Positions 53,844 to 61,669 of a stretch of DNA of 64,000 nt are shown here, piece by piece. The position numbers and the translations under genes were made by a program. Under the pieces are notes generated by a model that worked only from the letters and a program-made list of their open reading frames with translations, was not told the origin of the DNA and ran no database searches. Positions within the stretch are counted from its first letter, which is position 1, and each line of letters starts with the position of its first letter. Source of the stretch: Bradyrhizobium guangxiense. GTDB taxonomy: Bacteria > Pseudomonadota > Alphaproteobacteria > Rhizobiales > Xanthobacteraceae. The stretch lies in contig NZ_CP022220.1 in NCBI RefSeq assembly GCF_004114915.1, positions 62,001 to 126,000 on the forward strand, in the 5' to 3' direction.

Positions 53844-54294
53844 GTCGAAGACCGAAGCCGCGATGACTGGAATAGACGAAATCTTCAGGATTCTGGCTGG
53901 ACGTCCAGCAGCTTTCGATCCGCTGATTTGCTGTCTCTACCATCAGAATAACCTACCACGTTTCGCCGAGCCAATGCCGCGCGATCCTTCCCCCGAGGTG
54001 GGCCAATTCCTCGACCAGAATTTTGCGGAGACCGTGCGAGCAGCAATCGCTTTTAACGAGGCGATTCACGATGGAGCGATCATGGCTGCCGTAGATCATC
54101 ATTCGCGCTGTACCATCACGGGGTGGTCCTACCGCCTCTTCCCTCCCCCCTCAGAGATACCCCCACCTGTCAACAAAGGATCGGCGTTCAACAGTTGCGT
54201 GGCGATGTCCCTCGTTCCCGGGATCCTGGCTCTCTACCTGGTCTCCAAGGGCACGACGTGGAGATTCGAACGCGGCAGCGTCAATAGGCTTTAG
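53842..54294 (+). CDS. Small ORF with a possible degenerate DAC (diadenylate-cyclase-like) domain
   Basis: The 150 residues are of uncertain identity. The central part HDGAIMAAVDHHSRCTITGWSYRLFPPPSE, then GSAFNSCVAMSLVPGILALYLVSKGTTWRFERG, follows the order of DisA-type domains (DGA motif, G..L.P, then GTRHRSA, then VS...). The DGA motif is kept but RHR is replaced by AFN, so cyclase activity is unlikely; a ligand-sensor role is conceivable. AAGAAAG lies before the ATG. The start overlaps the divergent Cap15-like start. This could also be a chance frame. Confidence 0.4.
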   Translation: MSKTEAAMTGIDEIFRILAGRPAAFDPLICCLYHQNNLPRFAEPMPRDPSPEVGQFLDQNFAETVRAAIAFNEAIHDGAIMAAVDHHSRCTITGWSYRLFPPPSEIPPPVNKGSAFNSCVAMSLVPGILALYLVSKGTTWRFERGSVNRL

Positions 54295-54306
54295 CGGCCC
54301 GACGAC

Positions 54307-55425
54307 TTAACTCGGTATCTCGATCGACTCGATGGCGCCTCGCGCCACCCCCCAGGGTATGCCCAGATCGAACGTCAGTTGCGGCTTCTGCTCCTTGGCG
54401 ACGTTCTTCACGAGATCATCGATTTCATGTGAGAGCGCCTTCATGCCTTCGTACTTCTCCTGTGTGTCGAAAATGAACCGGGAGCTGTCCGGGACGCGCA
54501 ACTTCTTTGCTTCTTCAGGGTTGTGATACAGGTAATCCAAATGTCGCTGCACCTCCGCGAGGACCCGTAACTCGTAGAGATATCCGATTTTCAAGGCCGT
54601 CTGATCCGCGTGATACATGGTAGCGGCTATGTCGAAGCTGGGGAAATTGATCTTGGTACCCTCCTCGACCGCATCAGCCTTGACGTTCTTGCAGAGCCGT
54701 ATGGCCTTCCTCAGGCCGCCGAGACACGAACTGCAACGATCTTCGATCAGCTTTATGTGTTTGAATGGGAAGTTCTCGATTGTCTTCGGCACTTTGCGAT
54801 CGAGAATAACAACTCCTCGGTCGTGAATCTGTCTAGACTGCTGGTAGACGACGGTATCGTACCAGTGGGACGGAACAACATCCACCGGTCGCGCCAGAGA
54901 CCCTCCAGAAACGGCGACCGCCTTCCCACCGGACGTATCGACGTCGGCGGCTGGAAAGTTCAATGGCAGGATCTTCTCGATCGAGGAACGTAGTTCGCCT
55001 AGCACTCCAAGCGAGTTGCGCGCCGTGGGAACATAGGTGCCTGCCGCGGGCCCCGACGAGTGGAATATGAGGAAACCGGTCTCCAGCACGAGCAGATCGA
55101 CGTCGCTGACTCCCCGGATATGGACGTTGAGGGGCACCGACCCCTGAAGCCGAAATTCGACCGAATCGATGGATTTCTGGATTTGGTTGCCCACGCGCTC
55201 GGCCGTTTCGACACTGATTCTGGTGTACTCAGGTCCCACCTCCTGCATCGCGCCAAGCGCATATCGCGTGTAAGCATGCGACGGAGCCCTATTCTGCCAG
55301 CTTTCCGCAGCCAAGCTCTTCGACAACACTTCCTTGCGGGAAGCCTCGTTGAGTTTTCCAAGACGGTCGACGCCCCTGCGACGCAGGCGCAGTTTGTTCA
55401 GTCGACTATTGATGTCCCTTACCAT
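54307..55425 (-). CDS. CD-NTase (CBASS cyclic-oligonucleotide synthase)
   Basis: This 372-residue nucleotidyltransferase makes the second messenger of a CBASS operon. The site is clear: LQGSVPLNVHIRGVSDVDLLVLE (GS helix and the two metal aspartates DVD), with the third acidic position in SLARPVDVVPSHWYD. The C-terminal part is the helical spine (CSSCLGGLRKAIRLCKNVKADA). GAGGGACC precedes the ATG, and its start lies inside the end of the Cap15 gene, so the two are coupled. With Cap15 and no Cap2/Cap3 it is a type I CBASS; clade assignment (E-like) is a guess. Confidence 0.85.
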   Translation of the reverse strand: MVRDINSRLNKLRLRRRGVDRLGKLNEASRKEVLSKSLAAESWQNRAPSHAYTRYALGAMQEVGPEYTRISVETAERVGNQIQKSIDSVEFRLQGSVPLNVHIRGVSDVDLLVLETGFLIFHSSGPAAGTYVPTARNSLGVLGELRSSIEKILPLNFPAADVDTSGGKAVAVSGGSLARPVDVVPSHWYDTVVYQQSRQIHDRGVVILDRKVPKTIENFPFKHIKLIEDRCSSCLGGLRKAIRLCKNVKADAVEEGTKINFPSFDIAATMYHADQTALKIGYLYELRVLAEVQRHLDYLYHNPEEAKKLRVPDSSRFIFDTQEKYEGMKALSHEIDDLVKNVAKEQKPQLTFDLGIPWGVARGAIESIEIPS

Positions 55426-56085
55426 GGTCCCTCTTCAAACTAATCGTGCCAAATGTGAAGCGGCCGTGACCGTTGAAATACTCGCCCTCTGCTGATTCCA
55501 GATCTTTCGAGAAAATAAGCATGCAGGAACCGAGATGGCTTCTTAAGTCCACCTCTCCGATAGCCGGGTCGTTCCGATAGTTGTACAGAAGCCTATATCC
55601 CTCTGCGTCGTCGCAGATCAGGGCTGCCCAATGCTGTCGGAGCCCGATTGATCCGTCTTCAGCCTCACTCGGATCTTGTCCCAGGTCTGAAAGATCGTGA
55701 GGGTCGCCCTCCATGCGTAGCCGAGGCTCCCGTCGGGCTTGAGGCTTCGTCCTTCGCAGGACCAGCTCCCAGCGAGATCCGGGACCTTCAGCGCCGCATT
55801 CAGAAAGGGCCATCGCCACGCGTACCGATCGAGCGTCCAATAGAGCGCCGCAAAGACCATGCCCGCACCGACGAGGGAAAGGACCGATGGTGGCAGGTTG
55901 ACATTGAGCCCGAAGCGGTTCGCCACGTCGACCACGGAAAGCAGCGTGAAAACGATCGCAGCCGATACCGACGCGGCGATCAACGTTAGGTAGCGTCCGA
56001 CCTTGGCTCGGTTCAGTCCACCGTGCAACGAATAGTCGTGTTGTTTCACTTCAACGTTCCATTTGGCAAATCTCGATTGCGACAC
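55406..56085 (-). pseudogene. cap15: Cap15 effector gene with a single frameshift
   Basis: The first 155 codons (from 56085) give two membrane helices (YLTLIAASVSAAIVFTLLSVV, VLSLVGAGMVFAALYWTL). The beta domain LAGSWSCEGRSL, ATLTIFQTWDKIRVRLKTDQSGSDS follows, then a stop at 55618. In the -1 frame the rest follows without a gap: AALICDDAEGYRLLYNYRNDPAIGEVDL, SHLGSCMLIFSKD, AEGEYFNGHGRFTFGTISL. Adding one G at GGG near 55625 restores a 226-residue Cap15. Either the effector is dead, or phase-variable, or it is a base-call error. It overlaps the CD-NTase start by 20 bases. Confidence 0.82.
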
Positions 56086-56213
56086 ATTGACCGAAACTTT
56101 AACCTCGATGATCCCGCACTAGCTTTCCGGCCCCACGAGTAGCTCGCATCTCAACCTGCTCGCGGCCTTCAGGCAATCTGCCGATGTTACGCGTTGGATC
56201 CCTCTTGCGTAGT

Positions 56214-57197
56214 TCACACGTGATAGAACGTCGGCTTGGTAGGCCGATGTGCCAACATATCGATGACGCGCCTATCGTTGCACAGCGCTTGATAGCAACC
56301 GTCCGCCATCCCTAGCAGGGTCTTCCGCCGGCTCTCGGTCGCGAGGTCCATCCCGAGATCGGAAATCTGCTCGGCGGAGGGCTGCTCGTCGAACCTGATG
56401 TAGCGATCGCCGAGCTGATGCTTGAGCATGAAATCGACCAGCTGTTGCTGCGAGGAAATGATGGTCGATGGAAGCCGGTTGTTCTCGAGCCAGTCCCTTT
56501 GGCCGAAATTGCGTCCCGCCGACGTCGGCAGCGAGAATTTGCTGGTGGTCGTGCCAATGCTCATCACCGATACGTCCTCGATCTTTTGATCCAGGAACTG
56601 GACAGCTTCGTGCAGCGCACAAAGGTCAGGTGCGTTCGCGACCACGCCGCCGTCAATGAAATAGCTGTTCCCGATCTCGGCCATCGGGAAGTACAGCGGC
56701 GCGGCCGCCGTCGCCATGGCGATGTCCGCGGCCTTCACCTTGTAATCGGTCATGAACCTCGGATTATGCGCGGTCTTGAACATCTGGACGCTTCCCTTGG
56801 TCATGTTGACCGTCGGAACAAGCACGCGCGTCTTCGCGTCGCCGAGCTTGGCGTCGGCGCCGAGCACGCCCTCGATCTTGCTCCGGAGCACCGTACCGTC
56901 GTACTTGGGATGTCGCCACTCGAACCACCGGGCCTGCATTTGCGCCAGCCGGCTTTTCGGCGTCTCCCCGCGGGGGAATATCTCTTCCCCGTGCTTGAGA
57001 AACATCTCCTGAATCGTCTCGGCCTTCTTTCCCATCGCCAGACCGAGGGCGATAATGCCGCCTGCCGATGTCCCCGAGATCAGGTCAAAGCATTCGTGAA
57101 GGGGGCGCTTTGCCTGCTCCTCCAGGCGCGCCAGGACCGAACTTGTGAACAGGCCTCGAAAGCCACCGCCGCTGAGAGCAAGTATCTGAAAAGTCAT
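56214..57197 (-). CDS. capV: CapV patatin-like phospholipase (CBASS effector)
   Basis: CapV is a cyclic-GAMP-activated phospholipase that destroys the host membrane after infection. From the ATG at 57197 it has 327 residues. Motifs are ILALSGGGFRGLF (oxyanion loop), LISGTSAGGIIALGLAMG (nucleophile Ser in GTSAG), and YFIDGGVVANAPDLCAL (catalytic Asp in DGG). Length and order fit the CapV group. It is divergent from the CD-NTase-Cap2-Cap3 set; in the Vibrio prototype all four genes face one way. The 192-base gap must carry both promoters. Confidence 0.9.
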   Translation of the reverse strand: MTFQILALSGGGFRGLFTSSVLARLEEQAKRPLHECFDLISGTSAGGIIALGLAMGKKAETIQEMFLKHGEEIFPRGETPKSRLAQMQARWFEWRHPKYDGTVLRSKIEGVLGADAKLGDAKTRVLVPTVNMTKGSVQMFKTAHNPRFMTDYKVKAADIAMATAAAPLYFPMAEIGNSYFIDGGVVANAPDLCALHEAVQFLDQKIEDVSVMSIGTTTSKFSLPTSAGRNFGQRDWLENNRLPSTIISSQQQLVDFMLKHQLGDRYIRFDEQPSAEQISDLGMDLATESRRKTLLGMADGCYQALCNDRRVIDMLAHRPTKPTFYHV

Positions 57198-57282
57198 TGC
57201 AATCTCTAGTTTCGGAGCACGCTGTGGCATCGGAGATCCACCGAGGCTCGGGAATCCCGTATGAAATGTTCATTTTCTGTTC

Positions 57283-57312
57283 TACAATCTAGTGGACTCT
57301 CAAGATAGAGTC
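57283..57312. promoter_or_regulatory. Promoter-like and operator-like elements between capV and the CD-NTase gene
   Basis: TACAAT (57283-57288) is a plausible -10 toward the CD-NTase gene. Directly after it, GACTCT-CAAGAT-AGAGTC (57295-57312) is a perfect 6-bp inverted repeat, which could bind a repressor. No regulator gene is seen in the operon itself. Assignment by eye only. Confidence 0.4.
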
Positions 57313-57389
57313 TGATTCGCGCGGTTGTGCGACTGGAGGGCATTGTCCACCGTCTAGATCTCCCTCGCTTTTCCAGATGGAGATCGGCC

Positions 57390-58538
57390 ATGGCCAACGT
57401 CTCGAAAGTGCTGCACGCGTCTGGCGACGCGGCGTGTTTCCTGAAGAACCTGAACATCGCCGATACCGACCGCGCGTGCCTCATGGAAGCGCGCGAGAAG
57501 GTTCGAGATTGCCTGCGCAAGACGTTCGCGGCTTTGACCAAGCAGGAGCTCGGCGTGACAGTCCATCCCCGGTTTTTCACGCAGGGCAGCTTCGCATATC
57601 GGACCATCAACGATCCGTGCTGGACCCCGCCGCAGCAGATGGACCTCGACGACGGCGCCTACCTCCCGATGACGTTTATCCAGGGCGTACAGCGGCCTTC
57701 CGTCGCCGCTACCGCCTTCTTCAAGGTGGTTGACGCCGCGCTCGAGAAGCTCGCGAAGGAAGAAGGCTGGCAGTTCGGGAAGAAGCCGACCTGCTCGCGG
57801 CTGGTGATCTCGTCGAACTCGCACATCGACGTGCCGCTGTACGCGATTCCAGATGCGGAATTCGAGAAGCTCGAGAAGCAGATGAAGTCGTTCGACGCTA
57901 TGGCCCGCGATGCGCGCGTCGACAGCGATGATCGTTGGGACGCGCTGCCGTCGGACTGCGTCCTGCTCGCCCATCGCGAGCACGACTGGATCTCGTCGGA
58001 TCCGCGCAAGATCCGGGACTGGTTCGTCGAGGCCATCAAGATCTATGGTCCGGTGCTTCGCCGCGTCTGCCGGTACCTGAAGGCCTGGCGCGACCACCAC
58101 CGCCCCCATCTCGACGACGTATCGTCGATCCTTCTGATGGTGTGCGCCTTCGAAGCGTGCGAGGACCTCGGCCGTCCGAACGTTCCCGGCCGTGACGACC
58201 TGGCGCTGCTGCGGATCGCCGAACGTCTTCCGCGCCTGCTGGAAGGCCCGGTCTACAATCCCACCGACCGCGACGAGCGCGTCGACGGCAGACTGAGTGC
58301 GGCCAGCCGCCGTATCGCGATCGACATGGCCAAGAAGTTCGATGCGGAGCTCACAGAGATCGTCGAGAAGTGCTTCGATCCCGAAGAAGCCATTGAAAGG
58401 CTGACCGCATTGTTCGGTGACCGCATTCCGGATCAGATCGATCTCGTCGACGTCACCAAGGCCGCGCATGCCGAGATACGCTCGCATGCTCCGAGGATCG
58501 CCGCCGCCCCCACGGTCGGCAAATCGACCAGTGCCTGA
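57390..58538 (+). CDS. CD-NTase, DncV/CdnA-like (cGAMP-synthase type)
   Basis: This is the second messenger synthase of a type II CBASS, 382 residues from the ATG at 57390. The active site is FFTQGSFAYRTINDP (Gly-Ser at 66-67), QQMDLDDGAYLPM (metal aspartates 85 and 87), and NSHIDVPLYAIPD (third Asp). The remainder is helical (VCRYLKAWRDHHRPHLDDVSSILLMVCAFEAC). This is the DncV-type pattern. The C-terminal residues GKSTSA form a flexible tail, where Cap2 conjugates the enzyme to targets in known systems. Overlaps cap2 by 8 bases. Confidence 0.9.
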   Translation: MANVSKVLHASGDAACFLKNLNIADTDRACLMEAREKVRDCLRKTFAALTKQELGVTVHPRFFTQGSFAYRTINDPCWTPPQQMDLDDGAYLPMTFIQGVQRPSVAATAFFKVVDAALEKLAKEEGWQFGKKPTCSRLVISSNSHIDVPLYAIPDAEFEKLEKQMKSFDAMARDARVDSDDRWDALPSDCVLLAHREHDWISSDPRKIRDWFVEAIKIYGPVLRRVCRYLKAWRDHHRPHLDDVSSILLMVCAFEACEDLGRPNVPGRDDLALLRIAERLPRLLEGPVYNPTDRDERVDGRLSAASRRIAIDMAKKFDAELTEIVEKCFDPEEAIERLTALFGDRIPDQIDLVDVTKAAHAEIRSHAPRIAAAPTVGKSTSA

Positions 58539-60219
58539 GCGGGACGACGATTCTGTCCGGCGCATTCACGACGCCTTCAGTCAGCGCAACTTCCGGCGCG
58601 ACTTTTCGCGTCGTGGCCTTCACTACATCGGCCTTCTCGACGAGACCGGACTCAAGGTCCCGGCGGTCGTATCCGTCGACGACCTCGACTTCATCAGGCC
58701 TCCGGTCATTTGCCTGACCGACCCGGAAGCGGGATCGAAGGGGCAGGTCCCGCATGTGCTCCGCTCGGACGGCACGTTCTGCTATCTCGACCGCAAGAGC
58801 GTCGTGCTCGACCGCTACAAGCCCGCCGAGACCATCATCCAGTGCCTCGAGCGTGCGGACCAGGTGCTGCGTGACGCCGTAAGGGGCCGCCTGGTCGACG
58901 ACCTCGCCGAGGAGTTCGGCGGCTACTGGTCGGACGGCGAGGTCTTGGTCGATCTGCCCCCTTCTTTCGAAGGCGACGCGAAGGTCCACATCCTCAGGCT
59001 GGACCGCGATCCGGAGCACAAAACCATCGTCGTCTCCCACGACAAAACAAGTTTCGCGAAGCTGCACCGGAGGAACACCGTGAAGGATCCTGGTCCAGGT
59101 ATCCTTTGCCCGATAATTCTGGTGCCGCCGCTTTCGTTCGATCCGAAGCTGCCGTGGCCGCCCAAGGATCTGGCGCAGCTCAACGGCTGGCTGAAGAAAA
59201 TGGCCCCCAATGCGCTCGGATCGATCGAAGCGGCGTTCGCCAGGACGAAAGATCTCCACATCCAATGGATCTGCCTGTCCGCGCCGAACGGAAGGTTCTT
59301 CGTATCGGCGGAGATCGCCAAACCCTATCGGACGCCGGAATTCCTGAAGAACAGGCGAGCCAGCATCGCGCGAACGCTCGATCGGATACCGGCCGCTGTC
59401 GAAATTTCGGGCTATGTGGGAGTCCCCGCCGATGAAGGCTATGTCTTTTCGAGGAATCTCGGTCACATGAAGAACCTCGCAGGAAAGCGCATCCTGCTGA
59501 TCGGATGCGGAACGGTCGGCGGATTTCTTGCGCAGCACCTGGCTCAAAGCGGTGCCGGCGCCGGCGGCGGAAGATTGATGCTCGTCGACGACGACGAACT
59601 CCAGGGCGCGAATCTCGGCCGGCACCTCCTCGGCGCGCCGTATCTCACGTGGAACAAGGCCGAAGCCTGCGCCGATTTTCTGGGCCAGCAGCTGCCGCAC
59701 CTGGACATCGGGTTCAGCTGCGATTCGATCATGAAGCAGCTGGCAATCCTGCAGCGGTACGACCTGTGCATCGATGCCACAGGCGAAGAAGCGCTGTCGA
59801 TCGCGCTGAACGACTACGCCGTAAGAAAGCGTCCTGACTTCCCGCCGATCCTCTATACTTGGCTCGAAGGAAACGGTGCCGCCGCCGTCGGCTTCATGTC
59901 GCACGATCCCGATCTCGCCTGCTTCAAGTGTCTGAAGGTTGAGCTCGCAGGCGAGAAGAGATTCCGGCTGCTACGCGAGGGAGTGGAAATCGAGACCGCC
60001 CGGAATCTCGCGTGCGGAGACGCCCACTACATCCCCTTCCCCGTGTCGCGGGCGGCTAGCGCGGCCGGCCTCGCGTGCGACATGGTTCTCGATTGGGCGA
60101 ACAACGGCGAGCGTCATCGCTGGCGGTCTCTCACGATGGATCATCGGACCGCCAACGAGGTGAAGGACGGCAATCCCAAGCGGGTCGTCAAGTGTCCCGC
60201 CTGCGGCGGAAGCGCATGA
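58531..60219 (+). CDS. cap2: Cap2, E2-E1 fusion of type II CBASS
   Basis: Cap2 primes the CD-NTase by linking its C-terminus to cellular molecules, as an E1-E2 pair does with ubiquitin. I start at the GTG overlapping the CD-NTase stop; longer frames are not supported. The 562 residues have an E2-like domain with HVLRSDGTFCYLDR (acceptor Cys84), and an E1 domain with GKRILLIGCGTVGGFLAQHLAQSG, LMLVDDDELQGANLGRHLLG, and ARNLACGDAHYIPFPV (probable catalytic Cys). CFKCLK and KCPACGG give two pairs of zinc-type cysteines. ATGA overlap with cap3. Confidence 0.92.
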   Translation: MPERDDDSVRRIHDAFSQRNFRRDFSRRGLHYIGLLDETGLKVPAVVSVDDLDFIRPPVICLTDPEAGSKGQVPHVLRSDGTFCYLDRKSVVLDRYKPAETIIQCLERADQVLRDAVRGRLVDDLAEEFGGYWSDGEVLVDLPPSFEGDAKVHILRLDRDPEHKTIVVSHDKTSFAKLHRRNTVKDPGPGILCPIILVPPLSFDPKLPWPPKDLAQLNGWLKKMAPNALGSIEAAFARTKDLHIQWICLSAPNGRFFVSAEIAKPYRTPEFLKNRRASIARTLDRIPAAVEISGYVGVPADEGYVFSRNLGHMKNLAGKRILLIGCGTVGGFLAQHLAQSGAGAGGGRLMLVDDDELQGANLGRHLLGAPYLTWNKAEACADFLGQQLPHLDIGFSCDSIMKQLAILQRYDLCIDATGEEALSIALNDYAVRKRPDFPPILYTWLEGNGAAAVGFMSHDPDLACFKCLKVELAGEKRFRLLREGVEIETARNLACGDAHYIPFPVSRAASAAGLACDMVLDWANNGERHRWRSLTMDHRTANEVKDGNPKRVVKCPACGGSA

Positions 60220-60668
60220 TCTTTCTCGCGAAGGGCCGTCTGGTGACCCTCGCCGACGCCGTCGCGCAAGAGCTCGCGCGCTTCGCGGCTCCGCCGGAGT
60301 CGGATCGCGAGGCCGGCGGCATACTTTTGGGACGCTACCGAGGCCCGCACGTCGAAGTATTGAAGTGCACGACTCCGATGCCGGAAGACCGCCGCACCCG
60401 CTTCGGATTCGTGCGGCAGGACAAGGGCCATCAGGAAATCGCGAGCAGAGAGTGGTTCGAAAGTGGAGGGGCCGTGAACTTCGTGGGCGAGTGGCACACC
60501 CATCCCGAGCGGCATCCAACGCCGTCCTGGGTCGACCGGCGGTCGTGGCGCAAGCAGTTGCGAAGGCACAAGTCCGACCCTTTGGTATTCATCATAGTCG
60601 GTACAGCCGCGACGTACTGTGAGATCGGCTCCGACGGGCACCTCGTCGCCATGGGCAAGATCGGTTGA
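60216..60668 (+). CDS. cap3: Cap3, JAB-family isopeptidase of type II CBASS
   Basis: Cap3 removes the CD-NTase from its conjugates, antagonising Cap2. The 150 residues show the JAB site: REAGGILLGRYRG (catalytic Glu32) and GEWHTHPERHPTPSWVDRRSW (HxH...S..D zinc ligands). Its start overlaps the cap2 stop, completing CD-NTase-Cap2-Cap3. All expected metal ligands are present, so it is probably active. Confidence 0.92.
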   Translation: MIFLAKGRLVTLADAVAQELARFAAPPESDREAGGILLGRYRGPHVEVLKCTTPMPEDRRTRFGFVRQDKGHQEIASREWFESGGAVNFVGEWHTHPERHPTPSWVDRRSWRKQLRRHKSDPLVFIIVGTAATYCEIGSDGHLVAMGKIG

Positions 60669-60696
60669 GCCGGCGCAAGCGCTGATCTCCCGCAAA

Positions 60697-61593
60697 TCAC
60701 AAGCCGAAGTCCCAGGTAGGCGAGCCGAAATGAATTCGGATCAGCCTAGTGAGTGCGGAAACAGATTGCGCGCTTCCTGCGATCAGCTTCAAAAGCCTCT
60801 TGCCGTCATCCATTTTATCGACTGCGAAGAGCGCCAATGCGCCCTTCATGACGGAATCGCAATCCTCGTTCGAGGCGACCGATCCAGCATATTCCACCTG
60901 ATTGAAACCGATCGACAACCAGGCGCTGGCCATGTCGAGGAGCCGATTCCTTCCGCTGCCATCCGGTTGCATGTGTTTGTCCAAGGCGTGGACTCCATGC
61001 GCCAGAACGTAGGACAAAAGCTTGCCTGACGTCGTCTGAGGCGAGGGGTCTGCGATTTTCTCGAAGCAATCCGGCTTGGTTCGACAGTAATTCTGGTGAT
61101 GCCGGACGAAGTCCAATCCCGAGATGTCCGACAACGGAAAATCATCCGCAACCATAAACTCTGAACAGAAATCCGGATGCCACCGCCACTTCCCGTCGAC
61201 ACGCCTCAATGGGCCGTCATCCTTCTCCGGATCGTACTTCGTCACCAACGGCGAAGCGATATCCTCGAACGCCATGAGAAAACGGAAGGCCGGCGGGTGG
61301 TAGTTCGGCATCGCCTCGACCCAGTAGATCTTCTTGTGTTTGACGAGTTTCTCCCAATCGAACTGAAATTCGACGGTCCCATAGAGTGACCCCAGCGACC
61401 AATTATTGGCCGACAGCCAGGTGACGCTGATGCGTGATTTGTTGAGCCGGCTCTTGTCGAAGACAAGCCCGGACTTTATCCGTCCGTCCTCGATGATCCG
61501 GCGGGCGACAGGCAGGTGCACGATATGCCGCACGGTAGTGAGTTCGGCGTACTTGTCGGCAATCTTGTATCGCTCCCATTCTGGCTGGGGCAT
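60697..61593 (-). CDS. Unrecognised defence-island protein, possibly ADP-ribosyltransferase-like
   Basis: The 298 residues are soluble, with no signal peptide. The N-terminal third (TTVRHIVHLPVARRIIEDGRI, ISVTWLSANNWSLGSLYGTVEFQFDWEKL, KKIYWVEAMPNYHPPAFRFLMA) recalls DarT-like or other toxin folds, in which an early His and a later Ser/Tyr bind NAD. The match is from memory and weak. The C-terminal half is helical (FVRHHQNYC, DMASAWLSIGFNQVEYAGS). It is convergent with cap3 (29 bases apart). Its promoter must lie in the gap at 61594-61669 or further upstream. It may be a separate toxin or effector. Confidence 0.5.
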   Translation of the reverse strand: MPQPEWERYKIADKYAELTTVRHIVHLPVARRIIEDGRIKSGLVFDKSRLNKSRISVTWLSANNWSLGSLYGTVEFQFDWEKLVKHKKIYWVEAMPNYHPPAFRFLMAFEDIASPLVTKYDPEKDDGPLRRVDGKWRWHPDFCSEFMVADDFPLSDISGLDFVRHHQNYCRTKPDCFEKIADPSPQTTSGKLLSYVLAHGVHALDKHMQPDGSGRNRLLDMASAWLSIGFNQVEYAGSVASNEDCDSVMKGALALFAVDKMDDGKRLLKLIAGSAQSVSALTRLIRIHFGSPTWDFGL

Positions 61594-61669
61594 TTCAGTC
61601 CTCGGTTGTCTTCGAGCTCCAAGTGTCGGAACCTGCCCTATCTATCGAACGAGAGGGATCGTCCTTCCG

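Noticed and set aside
57354..59904. Minus-strand open frames of about 400 and 480 codons
   Set aside because: They are antisense to the CD-NTase and Cap2 genes, which carry intact catalytic motifs.
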